Below, piece by piece: positions 46,993 through 58,108 of a DNA stretch of 64,000 bases. Both the position numbers and the translations under genes were made by a program. Each line of letters opens with the position of its first letter. Position 1 is the stretch's first letter. The DNA is from Helicostylum pulchrum (Eukaryota > Mucoromycota > Mucoromycetes > Mucorales > Mucoraceae). The notes under the pieces were generated by a model, which was not told where the DNA came from, searched no databases, and saw only the letters and a program-made list of their open reading frames with translations. The stretch is taken from contig JAIXMO010000009.1 in the NCBI GenBank assembly GCA_025677825.1, positions 62,001 through 126,000 of the forward strand. The letters run 5' to 3'.

Positions 46993-49283
46993 CTATTGTT
47001 CAGTTTTGCTGAGTTCAAGAATATATTGAAGTTCTTCCTCCTCTGTTTGAGGTCTATTAAGTTCAGATGGAGTAGGCCAGTCTTCATCCTGACTCACCAT
47101 ACTACTACTAGTATCACTGTTTGTATTTTCGGTTAATTCTAAACTAGCAATTACAGCCTTTAACAACTCCTCATCTTCGTCTTCTACTGAATCGAGTTGA
47201 TGATAGTCATCTTCTTGCGTAGATATCATGAGAGCATAATCCAACATTTCGTCGTTACTTAATCCGCCCAAAGACATTTTATTGATTTGCTTCTTTTCTT
47301 TTTCTATTTCAATCTTTTCAGTCTCAAACTTCTTTAATGATTCCTTTACTTCGTATTTAATTCTATCGCGACTGATATTATTGCACGGCTTTGCTTTTTG
47401 CTTTAGCGAATGATTAAGAAATTGTTTACCAACCGAGAAATCCCAACATTTTACTTGATGTCCAATAGTAGCTACACCTTGATAATCGTTACACCATATG
47501 TTTTTGACTTGCATCATATTAATATCGTTACGATCAACTGCAGCACCTTTAGGTATCTTATTACCCAACGTATTTATAATTTCACCAGTCAATGGGTTCC
47601 ACATTCTAATCCACCCGTCATCACTACCAGTAACAATCTTACATGCATCAATATAGATGGAACTAATACCAACAAAATGTCCTGATAATACTCGAATTGG
47701 TTTTACCGTGCCATTTTCATCGCCATTCCATAAACAAATAATACCCATATTATCACCTGTAACAAGTAACCGTGATCTTCTTCCAGATTTAGGTGTACCG
47801 ATAGCAGAAGAAGAAGAAGAAGAAGAAGTGGATGAAAGAGGAATGATACCACCCTTTTTCTTTCGAGTCGTAGGGCGTGGATTTAATGCTGATTCTAATG
47901 AAACAATAGGCATACTAGTTGACTGATCCCATTGTACACAACTGATTGAATTACCAATAACATGTCCACCGTCAAATACAGCAATGCATTTACCTGTGTT
48001 TACGTTATACTTGCAAACCTTGGTTTCATTATTATAAGTAACGATAAATGTGTTTGTTTCCAGATCATAAGAAATAAATTTGACACCATTTCCATTACCA
48101 CCAATAGCAGTTTTCTTTTCGTCCATACTCTTTTCCATGTTATTTCGCTTTTCCAAATAATCGTCAGTTCCCATACTTCTGTTTAGTTGAGTTAACTGGT
48201 ATAAATTGATATCCCAAATAACAATAGATCCATCGTCATAACCTATAATAATATATTGATCATTGACTGTTTCAATCACAGTCGGTTCTTTAGCCAAAGA
48301 AGAGGTAGGATATAAAGTCCAAGCACAAGAAGTTGTTGTTACATCCCAAATCTTTACTTGTCCATCTTCAGCTCCACTAAACACAACCTCTTGAGAGTAA
48401 GTAGGTAACGCAAGTATCTTTACGGGCGCCTGATGAAAATCAGAAAATACTTTAAGTCTGCTGGAAATAGAATTTGTTCTTATAGATAAAGTAATGTAAC
48501 CATGTCCAAAACCCCAAAGAATACGATCCCTATCTACTTTTACCGCTGTAATTTGTAATCGTATATTATCGTTGGTACTATAAAGTAAATGGCGATCTAT
48601 TTTTCCTGTAATCATATTACATTTGGCAGCTACACCTTGATCTAAACTGGCTACTACCATATTGGTATCTTGAGAGTTGACATACATTGATTGAAGTGAT
48701 CCAATCTTTGGATTGAATGACATGATTGTACCACGGCCTTTAGTCCATTTTCTAGCGAGGACTAATTTTTTTAATAAAACTTGTAGCACTGACAGCAGAA
48801 CTATATGTTTACCTTATTAAATGAGTACGTAAAATATATTCTGTTTTCCAGCTGTCTAAACAGATTCTTTTGAAGGGTAAACACCCAAAGTAAGATACAA
48901 AGGCATCTCTCCCTAAAGAAATACAGTAAGTAAGTTTTTTTTTTGTTGATTAGTAAAATCAAACATAAAACTAAAACTTACAACAATAGTCATTGTTTAC
49001 AATATGTCTCCAATAACTACATACTTTTGAAACAGTAGCTAAACTTATAGGATCTAATCTTGCAAATATATGCGTGACAATTTCCACTGAGAGTTGCTGT
49101 ATAAAGCAAGGTCGACTAAAAAAAGAAGAAGATAAAAGTAAGTTGTCTATTAAGCTTTTAAAAAAGAAAAACTTACTCGTCTTTCTTGAGCTCATGATGA
49201 ATGTTTTCTGAATAATTATTTATGTCTTGAATTGTAGGAATTTCTTTGTTTTTTGTTTGACGATTGACTTGAGAATGAGACAT
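46993..49283 (-). CDS. F-box/WD40 protein with C-terminal ubiquitin-interacting motifs
   Basis: Exons 49283-49177, 49115-48982, 48912-48829 and 48761-46993 give 698 codons (697 aa). The F-box is IQQLSVEIVTHIFARLDPIS to VSKVCSYWRHIVNN (residues about 40-80), so the protein likely joins an SCF ubiquitin ligase. It is followed by about six WD40 repeats (e.g. VVFSGAEDGQVKIWDVTTTS, IIIGYDDGSIVIWD, KIVTGSDDGWIRMWNPLTGE), then a helix and three UIM-like segments: DEMLDYALMISTQEDD, DEELLKAVIASLELTE and EEELQYILELSKTEQ. The UIMs have the expected acidic-LxxAxxxS pattern. The combination is similar to S. pombe Pof10-type proteins. The third intron donor (GTACTC) is weak and was chosen because it alone keeps the frame. 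Confidence 0.85.
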
Positions 49284-50857
49284 GAATTAGTAACGAAAGT
49301 TAGATATAAAGTGTAGAAAAAAGAGAAGTGCTGAGGTTTTTTTTTGGCTTATTTTCCTTCTTTTTTTGGGCGAATTAAAAGCTCCAAAAAGGTCGAATAA
49401 GCCAAACAAATAAATGTTAATAACCTATTCTATAGAAAGAAATCAGAACCTCCCCAATCAAGTACACACAGGAGATATTATCCAATTTATATGTGCGAAG
49501 AATATCGAAATATTTTTTGTGGAATACCAATTACAGTTGTGCAATTGCTCATGATAAAATAAAATTTCTTTTGACAAAGATATTGCAATAACTAATAGCT
49601 CTACTATTCTTTTTTTTTTATCTTTTTTTTTGTGCTTTCATGTTTTTCTTTCACGTTTTTGTTTGTTTTTTGTTCATATAAGCCAATGCGGTTCTTCTTA
49701 GAGTAACGGCTATTTATGAAGGAACTGAAAAGTAATGCGTCTCACTTTTTTTTCTGAATGTGTAAACTGACCGTATACCATAGCCGCAGCAAAAAAAAAC
49801 CGGCCCAATTCCTTACAGGTTTATTAGTGGCTCTATTTAAGGGTGGAATCAAATTTCACAAAACTACTAAAAAAAATTTTCAGCTAATTTTGAACGATTT
49901 CGATAAAGAGACCAATACGAAAAAAAAAAGTATTGTCATATCGTTAATAGCGAGATTGTCGTTTGCATTGTTTTACCTTACAACATATTCTTTTTTTTTC
50001 ACTGTGCTCAGTGTGCAACAGTTTTATTTTTCTACTTGCTAAAGTGTTGTCATGAACTTAAAAGCAATAAATAATGCTAACAATACATCATCTCCTATAC
50101 ATAACTGGTTTACTCCTATTATAATACTACTTCTCCTATGTGTTGTATCTTATATTTTATATAAATACAACATCATTTCCTATCATTGATATATACGAGC
50201 TATATATTCACGCCTTTTTGATTACGCTTTACTTACTGCTTTGTATTTAAATGACAATCGCTAACTTGTTATTCTCATAGTTATCTAAGTTAGCAACCTG
50301 TCAATTGATGCTATAAATGATTGTGTTATTATTTATTAAAATAACATGACAATATCCTAAAAGATTTATTATTTATTCTATTATTCATTCAATGTGAAAC
50401 CCTTTTCACCAACATAAATAATAAATAAAGCAACACAGACATCGTCCCGAGAGGCTACAAACAAAGGGTTATACATTACGTCTTAAACCAGATTTATCGA
50501 AACAGACTATCTTTACGTTACTCAAAAGGACCGTACACTCTTTAAGTTTCATCCGTCATTTGAACCATTTATTTTAATATAAAAACTACTTAATTTCAAA
50601 TAATAAAATCAATCATCTTTCATATTGAAAAGATTTTCAAAGAACCATTCTGTCTCTTTTTTAGCGTATATATCAGTTACTATTATTCATTATTTTCAAG
50701 AATAACGAGTAAAGTACGATTGTTAGGGTCTATTACGTCTTGGCTCTTTCTCTATTGGCGTATTCCGTTTTTCTTCGATGTTTCTCTCCTACACGACTAT
50801 TATATATTTTTACTAGATAACATGTTAACTTTGATGCTGTGTTAAAATAGTTATTAC
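49284..50857. other. Intergenic, no gene recognised
   Basis: AT-rich, with several T runs (49610-49680). Short open frames here lack conserved features. Confidence 0.4.
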
Positions 50858-51184
50858 CTACATGTAAAGCTGCAACAGACGTTCAGTATCCTCAACTACC
50901 TCCTCAACTTTTACATCGGCCTGTACGATTTCGCCGTTATGATAATTTTTAGATAAATGAACAAATAAAGTAAACAAATTATTGTTATTATTGTTTCTCT
51001 TGTGGTGAGGGAAATTTTGTCCTTTTATTATAAATTTACGCGGTGTCGTTTTTATACGTGTACTGACGTATCCTGCTTTACTTTTTTGCGAGATGACTGT
51101 CTGCTCGCCACAGATATCAAACGTTTCGCCTTCTTCTAAGCAAGTTGCAGCGTCCAACATGTCTCGGCCATTTATATGCGTCAT
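50858..51184 (-). CDS. Hypothetical small protein
   Basis: A 108-codon frame with non-random composition: MTHINGRDMLDAATCLEEGE, TFDICGEQTVISQKSK, then a basic/Asn-rich part and VEEVVEDTERLLQLYM at the end. No membrane segment or known motif. Upstream on the same strand (51190-51400) another frame reads like protein (NNYWEVGNEENMFVIRNVK), so this may be the last part of a larger decayed gene. Function unknown. Confidence 0.3.
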   Translation of the reverse strand: MTHINGRDMLDAATCLEEGETFDICGEQTVISQKSKAGYVSTRIKTTPRKFIIKGQNFPHHKRNNNNNNLFTLFVHLSKNYHNGEIVQADVKVEEVVEDTERLLQLYM

Positions 51185-51702
51185 GCAGTACTGTTAATGC
51201 TTCTTAAAATGTAAAGACGTTCGAAATTCCTTGTTTTTCTGTAACCTTTACGTTTCGAATAACGAACATATTCTCTTCGTTTCCTACTTCCCAGTAATTA
51301 TTTTCAATTTGAGGTTCGGTTTGTGGTTCTGGATGTTGTCGCGGTATCAGACTTTTGTACATCTTCATCTTTATCGTTGTTCGCAGGTTTTTTTTTCAGA
51401 GTTTCCAGCCAAAGTAGTGATTAGTGTTATAATAAAAGAGAGGGGAAGTCCTGATACATGGTCACTTTACACGGTCGATTAAAAAAAGTGTTCCGTGTTA
51501 CTTTTCACTTACCTTTACGGATAACCATTACTCTAAGAAGAATCATATCGGTTTGTACGAACTTAAAATAAAACAAAAACAGAAACCAAAAAAACAAAAA
51601 GATAAATATAATAATTGAAGAAAAAATGAAAAAATCTCTTTTAAGTAAAACAGGAATAAATATATATAGGTGGTGATAAAAGAAGGATGATAAAATAGGT
51701 CT

Positions 51703-51850
51703 ATTCACTCATCATGGCGTAGTTACACTACTATTTATGCGTTAATTAATCATTTTTGTTATACATGTGCGAATCCTGGTGTTCCAACTTGATTCACGCA
51801 AGATTTCTTTTTATGCAGATGAAACCAAGTTGACCATGTATCAAGAATTC
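51703..51850. repeat. Dispersed repeat, copy D (partner 41022-41215)
   Basis: Same order of blocks as copy C: CACTCATCATGGCGTA, ACTACTATTTATGCG, TTCCAACTTGATTCACGCAA, AAGTTGACCATGTATCAAG. Together with copy C it defines a repeat of about 150-190 bp. Confidence 0.65.
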
Positions 51851-51921
51851 CCCAAAAGAAAAGAGGGAGTTTTTAAAATTAATCTGTTTACAATAAAACT
51901 AATCATATTTTAGTCATAATA

Positions 51922-52622
51922 TAGTTCAATTACATATCCCCAAGTCTGTTGCTGAAGCTGCTGTTGACAGCTTTCGAGAACGCACCTCTTTTACTCTAGA
52001 CCAAAATGCGGGCTACTTCCAGGTTGATGTTTCTGGAACTCACATCCCTGTTATTGAATACAATCCTCTACAGCCCATACATATTGCTACTCACATAATG
52101 ATTAATATAACGGATATGTATGTATACGACAGCTCATTTCCTTTTTCGAATATGGATCGTATACCTCCTTGCCATACTGGAAACGCTATCCCTCCCAGAG
52201 AAACTAGAAGAACAGTTATACGCGATATAAATCTCGACACTGGTGATGAACTCGAACATGAACCACGTATCAGTAATCAAGCAAGTCGGAAAACTTCATC
52301 TTCTGTTCGTACTGTTTCTCTCTTTCCGGAAGCTCTTTCACCTCCTGGATCTTCTTCACCTAGAGCTGCATCTGTGTCTCAAATTGCTCGCGCTTCGTCT
52401 CCTATTCACGAAGACTCTACAAATGTACGTAGATCTGCTAGACTTTCTTCTGCATCTGGTCCATCTACCGATATTACTACTACGGCTAAACGCTTGAGTA
52501 GAATTTCTCTAACGCGCACCACTGGATCTTCTTCTTTTTCTAAAAGAACTTATTCTCCCGAGTCCGGCGAGTTTAACATCCTCCCTAAAAAATTAAGAAA
52601 GAGAAATATTAATAAATCATAA
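51922..52622 (+). CDS. Ser-rich basic hypothetical protein (3' exon, 5' end unknown)
   Basis: The open frame enters after an acceptor-like ATATAG at about 51924 and runs to TAA at 52620-52622: IPKSVAEAAVDSFRERTSFT, LDQNAGYFQVDVSGTHIPVI, then from Met 52098 a long disordered Ser/Thr/Arg-rich tail (RRSARLSSASG, KRLSRISLTRTTGSSSFSKR) ending in LPKKLRKRNINKS, a plausible nuclear localisation signal. The last 175 codons could also be a protein starting at 52098. Codon use is more balanced in G+C than the flanks. The 5' exons are not found upstream, so it may be truncated by the repeat at 51703. Family not recognised. Confidence 0.45.
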
Positions 52623-52725
52623 ATACAGCTCTCTTTCGTTTTTTGTATAATTTTTTTGTATGAGTTACCCAAAATTTCCACATAGCAGGTACCGACATGC
52701 TCATTTTCAAGAGTATCAGGACTTT

Positions 52726-52840
52726 AGAGGTGAAAGCAGAGTGAAAAAAGAGTGGTACCTGGTACCAAACCAATCATTTTTTTTAGAAATAAAAAAAAGA
52801 GCAGTCCCTGGTACCAGGTACCACTCTGTTTTCACCTCTG
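52726..52840. mobile_element. Palindromic MITE, copy 1 (inner part)
   Basis: Terminal AGAGGTGAAA / TTTCACCTCT and internal GGTACCTGGTACC / GGTACCAGGTACC form a long inverted repeat around a T/A-rich centre. The reverse complement aligns along its whole length with 55440-55552 of copy 2 (GAAAACAGAGTGG, GGTACCTGGTACCAG, GACTGCTCTTTTTTT, AATGATTGGTTTGGTACC). The outer CACTTGGTACCAG ends are missing. Confidence 0.75.
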
Positions 52841-53929
52841 TTTATCCAGGATTTGTAACCAAATCAATCCTGTGATTACTGTAATACGGAGAAGGTTCAA
52901 AAATATGTGGTACGGTTCATGCAATGTGGTGATTGCGTCGGAATCAATATTTGAATCCCTTCTATAAAAAAAAAGCTTCAAATTGCGCGACAAACACCGA
53001 AATACTATCGACGCTATCGTCAACTTGGGTATATAAAACTACCGCGAATTATTTAGCATTAACTAACATTTATACGAATATATATATCACTCGGGTCTAC
53101 CTTATTAACGTACTCACTTTTAAACGAAGACGGATTGATCCAGCAGATATTAAACCACGATGATCTCATAGCAGACAAGTAGTAAAGTATTTACATTATC
53201 GTTCTTACTGCGCAAAAGCTAACCTAGTTATAGTTTGCCTCCTTTGGGACGTTTCTATACATTTTCAAATACGACAACATTAAATATTAAAGAGCAGTAA
53301 GCCTAGTAGTGACAGAATACGATGGTATGGATAATGTGTATTAATCTTTGTTCAGATTCATTCCATTTGCTGAGGGATACTTGCTAGGTAACTTGGCTGA
53401 TGACAGTGTTTCTATAAAAAAGGATCTATTGTTTTAAATGAAAGCTTTATTAAACAAAGAGCTTTCTAAAGGAGAAGCATTAATATCAACCTACAAGCCG
53501 AAATATATCAATGCATTTATATTAATGTACTTCCTCTCTCCAGTTTTCCGTGAAATTAGTTGGCGCAGATACCAGAAATTGGCAATTAGCGAGTGTAATA
53601 GAAACAGGCGAGCCATTGACCCTTTCTAGGTTTTAAAACTATAACGTAAACCATTTTACCTTCGTTAGGTATAGTTTTTTTTTTATCACAATCCCGCCTT
53701 AGAAAACATGTTGGCACCCTTAAAGAACATATTGGTCACCTTCAAATATTTAGAATAAACAAAAATAAAAAAAATCTAACTAGTTGAACAAATATAATGT
53801 ACTTTTGTAAGAGATAGACTAAGTTTTAATAATATAATAAAGTAATATCTGTGTAAAAAGAACTTAAAGAAAAAAAAAAAAAAAAAAAAAAATTGATTTT
53901 AACGTTTTTGAAAATTGTAAAAAGACAAT
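52841..53929. other. Intergenic, no confident gene
   Basis: Short frames only. One at 53438-53632 (+) reads KALLNKELSKGEALISTYKP and then a hydrophobic segment; I cannot support it as a gene. An A run of 22 or more lies at 53871-53892. Confidence 0.35.
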
Positions 53930-54545
53930 GCTTTCTTGTTTGTCAATTTACAATGAGAGTTAAGCTTCGAAGAAAGAAACACTGTGGCGTCTGGTCTGAT
54001 CGTAATACCTGGAGATTTGTTGACGTTCTTTTCTAACTTGACAAGTACATTTATGACGCCGTTCTTACTTCGTGGAGTAATTTGTCTGGTTAATGCCGAT
54101 AATGAGCGATACCTTCTTCTGCATATTTAATCAGTTTTTGCTTCAACGCAGCTACACTTTCTACTTCTTCAATCGGAAGACGGGGAAATTAGATCATTGA
54201 TAAAATATCGAGTGTCTTCTTGTAGTTTCCGTCAGAGTAGATATCTTTACAGATACAGCTTAATGCATACGATATCAAATTTACTGACTTGTTGGCAGTA
54301 TTTTTGATGTTTTAGCTGATTCAAGGTACGGAAACCTTTGTCGGAGAATCTCTTGCTAACACAAGTCCATTCAAACCTAGAAGAACGTTTCAACCAGTTT
54401 CTCAAAGTTCTCTCTCGCGTAACGAAAGCGATCTTGCTTGAGGAAACGAAAATATCTTTCGATGCCTTCGTTTTGTGGCTGGTCATATTTTCTAAAGGGG
54501 TAAGCTTTTGACTCGCAACGATTCCGCCAGTAATAAGTAATTTGA
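53930..54545 (-). pseudogene. Decayed gene of an unknown repeated family
   Basis: Minus-strand protein-like blocks in three frames: YDQPQNEGIERYFRFLKQDR and FRYARENFEKLVETFF (54490-54390), DSPTKVSVP, VNLISYALSCICKDIYSDGN YKKT, and LPIEEVESVAALKQKLIKYA followed by EEGIAHYRH (about 54180-54090). The blocks are separated by stops and frame changes, so the gene is dead. I do not recognise the family; the style (long Lys/Tyr-rich helices, high copy remnants) suggests a transposon- or lineage-specific gene. Confidence 0.45.
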
Positions 54546-55416
54546 ATCTTCTAAAAAAGATTGACAGCTCGAACCATGTATTTCCCCCCTCTTGCTTACT
54601 GCTACGGGATAGTCGTGGTCTACTTCAAAAACAAGGCTGACGGTGGCCTTCCCGGGAGGTCATAACTAGAAGGGCTGGTTGTTGCAAGCGTAGCGTGCAT
54701 TAGGCGATTAGTGCTATTTATATGGAAATAAATCTGACATAGTCCTTGCCATGGATTGGATTGGAAGTATAGAATATTTGTATAAAATCACAAAAAGTAG
54801 ACCAAGTTTAATAGGTGATCAGCCTATTATATACGTAAGTTTTTTTTTTTATAAGTAACTTGTATTAATGGAAGTATATTAACACGCGTAATCAATACAC
54901 TTATTAAATGCAACCAATAATTATTTCCCCGGAAAAAAAAATCTGTATCGTTGCCCTCCTAATAACACTGATAATACCAAATAGCCCCGCGTCCACCACA
55001 AACTTAAAAAAAAAAATATCAGTGCTAACTCATTAGCTTTAGAGTTTAAGTGAGGACTGAACTCTTCTGGTATTAAATAAATTATACAGCTTATAGGGAT
55101 ATCCAAATGAGACTATTTTAAGAATCTTTTAAGGAAGCAGTATCTACCAATGTAACGAACGTCCTTTGTACATTTTAATTTGCTCCATAGTTGCGTGAGC
55201 CTCGAAGCAGTCAACATCTGTGATATCATTTTTTTGTAGTTAGTAGTTTGGCATCAATCATTTCCTTGTATTCATAACTTAATATACCCAATTTAAGTTG
55301 ACCAACTTCTAAATAAGATAACTTTGTGCTGCTTGAGAGTAAGGGATCTATAGCGTATGATTATTAGTTCTAATATTTTATAACCATTTTTTTTTATTTT
55401 TATTTTTATGATAGTC
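54546..55416. other. Intergenic, no gene recognised
   Basis: No convincing frame. A GGTCATAACTAGAAGGGCTG stretch near 54658 is relatively GC-rich but has no visible function. Confidence 0.35.
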
Positions 55417-55571
55417 AAAAACTCACTTGGTACCAGTAAAGGTGAAAACAGAGTGGAAAAAGAGTGGTATCTGGTACCAGTGACTGCTCTTTTTTTCGAT
55501 TTCCAAAAAATGATTGGTTTGGTACCAGGTACCGCTCTTTTTTCACTTCTGCTGGTACCAAGTGAGTTTTT
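55417..55571. mobile_element. Palindromic MITE, copy 2 (complete, about 155 bp)
   Basis: Left end AAAAACTCACTTGGTACCAG and right end CTGGTACCAAGTGAGTTTTT are perfect 20-bp inverted repeats. Inside, a second inverted pair (AGAGTGGTATCTGGTACCAG / GGTACCAGGTACCGCTCT) surrounds a central TTTCGATTTCC, so the whole element can fold into one hairpin. No coding capacity. It lies immediately 3' of the decayed gene at 55659-57256. Confidence 0.85.
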
Positions 55572-55658
55572 TAAAAAAAACAGTTGTCCTCTTTTTTTTT
55601 TTTTACGTATTTGCCTCTTTTTTTTTTACACCTTTGCCTATCTACTTTTTTTATAGTG

Positions 55659-57256
55659 TTAAATAAGATTAGCGTTCCTTTTGTAGTAAAGTTCTTCACT
55701 CAAGGCAGCTTTGCTAGATCGATATACTTGAATAGCTTGATACGCCTCTTGTCGCTTTTTTTTAGTAGCTTTGAGTCTGGTTATCGAATCATCTTTATTG
55801 CCATCCTTCAATTCAGTCAGATTCATTACCAGCTCAGACTTATACAAGGTCTATAACTCTTCCTACAAGTTGTTGATTTTATTCTGAAGAGTATCCACCG
55901 CTTGTTTCAAATCAGAAAGATCCTTTTTACTTTCTTCTATGACTACAGGATTATTCAAAATACGAGATATATAGCTAGTAGGCTCTTTTTCTGCAGCACC
56001 ACCGACTTTTTTTACTAGTTTTGAGCCCAATACTCTACAGGCTTTCATACCTGGTAATATCTTGATGTTTTGAGCGAAAGAAAGATTAAATGATTCACAA
56101 CTTTTCTTAATTTGTGCCATATCAAAGATCGAGCAAAACACAGCATCCTTGTTTGATCTCGCGTATTCAACCGAATCAATTTTTTGTTACCAAAATCAGC
56201 GATACTAAAAGCATTAGGCTCTGATGTTAACATCTGATATAATAATGATGGGGCATTAATTTCCAGTGCTTGAAGCTTTGTTGGTCGTGGTGTAGGAAAA
56301 AGTGAACGGGTAGACTTTGTATAGCCTGTGATATGTAATATATCGTTTGCTAGTAAGCAGAAAGGTAGCTGATAACCGATTACAAAACGGTTTTTCTTAT
56401 CAGGTATATACGGCTTCAACGTTTGAATCAACAGGTTTACAGTTGTCACCTCCTTTTCAGTTGCACCAGGGATCTCCTTTTATATATCTTCTACAGCTGT
56501 AGGCTCTTCAAGAGAGAATAAGAGATGCTTAGTCATTGACTTTAGACACTTTATACGTGAGCGAGAAGATTCATTGTCAGGCTTAGTTACATCGGAGAGA
56601 TCCTACAAAGCATGTTTGTTAATTATTTTTGATTAAGAGAGTAGAAACTATATCTTACCAACTCGATATCTGCTTCCTTATCTGTAACTGTACTAGTGGG
56701 AGGCTACAAGAACTTTTCCAAAGGATGCCTTTCCAGGTTTCTTTGTTGGGCATATGAGCCAAATAAATGAGAGTTGATCAGAGACAAGTGTTGATCAGTG
56801 AACAAAACTTCTAGCTCTCTGGCAATCGAGTCGAAGTGCTCATTGACATAATCTTTCCACAAATTTATAGGTAGTTTTGTAGCATTGTTTCCTATGAAAT
56901 TTCTCATTACGGGAAGCTCCAAACCAGCAAACGTCGCAGCGTTTGACATTATTCCAATTAGAAGCCTTGCTTTGCTTGATAAGTCTTCCTTGGCTTTCAA
57001 TAAATCAGCTTCAAGTTTCTTGCTGTTCTTTATCTTATTTAAGATCACAGTAGTTAGATATAAAATTGCGCATTGAATTATCAAAGCATGTAAGATAAGC
57101 AGGATCATTGTTATGCTGATGTTTGGTTCTTTTTGCAAAGTCTGATTGTGATGATTCTCCAGCACTGAGCCTTCGCTTATTTGATAGTATTGGTACTAGT
57201 GTCTGCTTATCTTCAGCAAACATACTTGTTTGCCTTTTCTTCTTTGAATTACGCAT
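55659..57256 (-). pseudogene. Decayed large gene, possibly the N-terminal part of a TnpB/Fanzor-linked transposon protein
   Basis: Start MRNSKKKRQTSMFAEDKQTL at 57256, with a basic Ser-rich N-terminus and RRLSAGESSQSDFAKRTK. A frameshift near 57040 moves the frame to KNSKKLEADLLKAKEDLSSK and GLELPVMRNFIGNNATKLPI. Two possible introns lie at about 56600-56700. Then come RFVIGYQLPFCLLANDILHI, INAPSLLYQMLTSEPNAFSI, a second frameshift near 56175, NKDAVFCSIFDMAQIKKSCE, FAQNIKILPGMKACRVLG, a stop near 55863, and KKKRQEAYQAIQVYRSSKAA to RNANLI at 55659. The FCSIFDM / CRVLGSKL region recalls N-terminal segments of Mucorales proteins annotated OrfB-Zn-ribbon (Fanzor), but no RuvC or zinc ribbon is present here, so this is a hypothesis. 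Confidence 0.45.
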
Positions 57257-58108
57257 TCTATACTTATAGAGTTAAGTTTATTGAGCGTACAAATGTATAT
57301 CTCTGTATAAAATCTTACCTTTATCAAAACTATAAGTGGTCAAGTGAATGTATAAAATAAGAGGGAACAGATAGTTTTTAAAAAATAATATTGATGAAAA
57401 ATATATTTAACATACAGCACTAAAGCAAAGCTGATCGATGATGTATAGACTTTTTTTTTTTTTTTTTTTTTTTGTAAAAAGGATCGAGAAATTGACGATA
57501 TATTAAAAAATGATTTGTATCAATCTTTAACAGGAGGAGTCGAAAATAGTTTCAAAGACATTGTAAATTGTATAGTTATGTACGTTTTTATTACAAGAGG
57601 ACTTCTTCTAGTTGATATTATGCTTTATGAATAAAGTATATAGGACGTCAACGCAGTGATATTTTTTTGTACACATATTTATCAAAAAGTGATATGTTGA
57701 CTTTGCCCACGGAAGTATTTCCTTACTGTGCATCGAAAAAAAAAAAACCATCGCAGTTGATATATTGATCGCACACATAGTATGATTTACAAGAATAACA
57801 AAATAAAACATCGGTTATGTACACAATAAAAGGGTCTCTCAATGGTCTAATAGAAAAACTAAAAACTTCTTAGCTATATTATTTAATTTAAACAAACTTA
57901 TGTTGTTCCTTTCTTTTTTGTTTTTTCTCTGCACAATCATAATTTTTTACAGACTATATTACGTTCTTAAACTATCATATTATAAAGACTTACCTATTAT
58001 TTTCGAGTTAACTCGCACGGAAGGCTATGATTTCTAAAATTAGTTGCTTATACTTATTAAAAAAAAAAGTATACGTTTGTATTGCTGGACGAGCAAGCGA
58101 ATCTCTCA
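57257..58108. other. Intergenic, no gene recognised
   Basis: AT-rich. Contains a T22-24 run near 57451-57472. Confidence 0.4.

Noticed and set aside
47410..48186. Three plus-strand frames opposite the F-box/WD40 gene
   Set aside because: Antisense shadows of a long exon with clear WD40 repeats.
49758..50042. 94-codon plus-strand frame with a hydrophobic end
   Set aside because: AT-rich, includes poly-A derived Lys runs, and has no conserved feature; likely chance.
12000..51850. A single repeat family covering copies A, B, C and D
   Set aside because: A/B and C/D are each clear pairs, but the similarity between the pairs is limited to TTAATCRTTTTT-like AT-rich words and could be chance.
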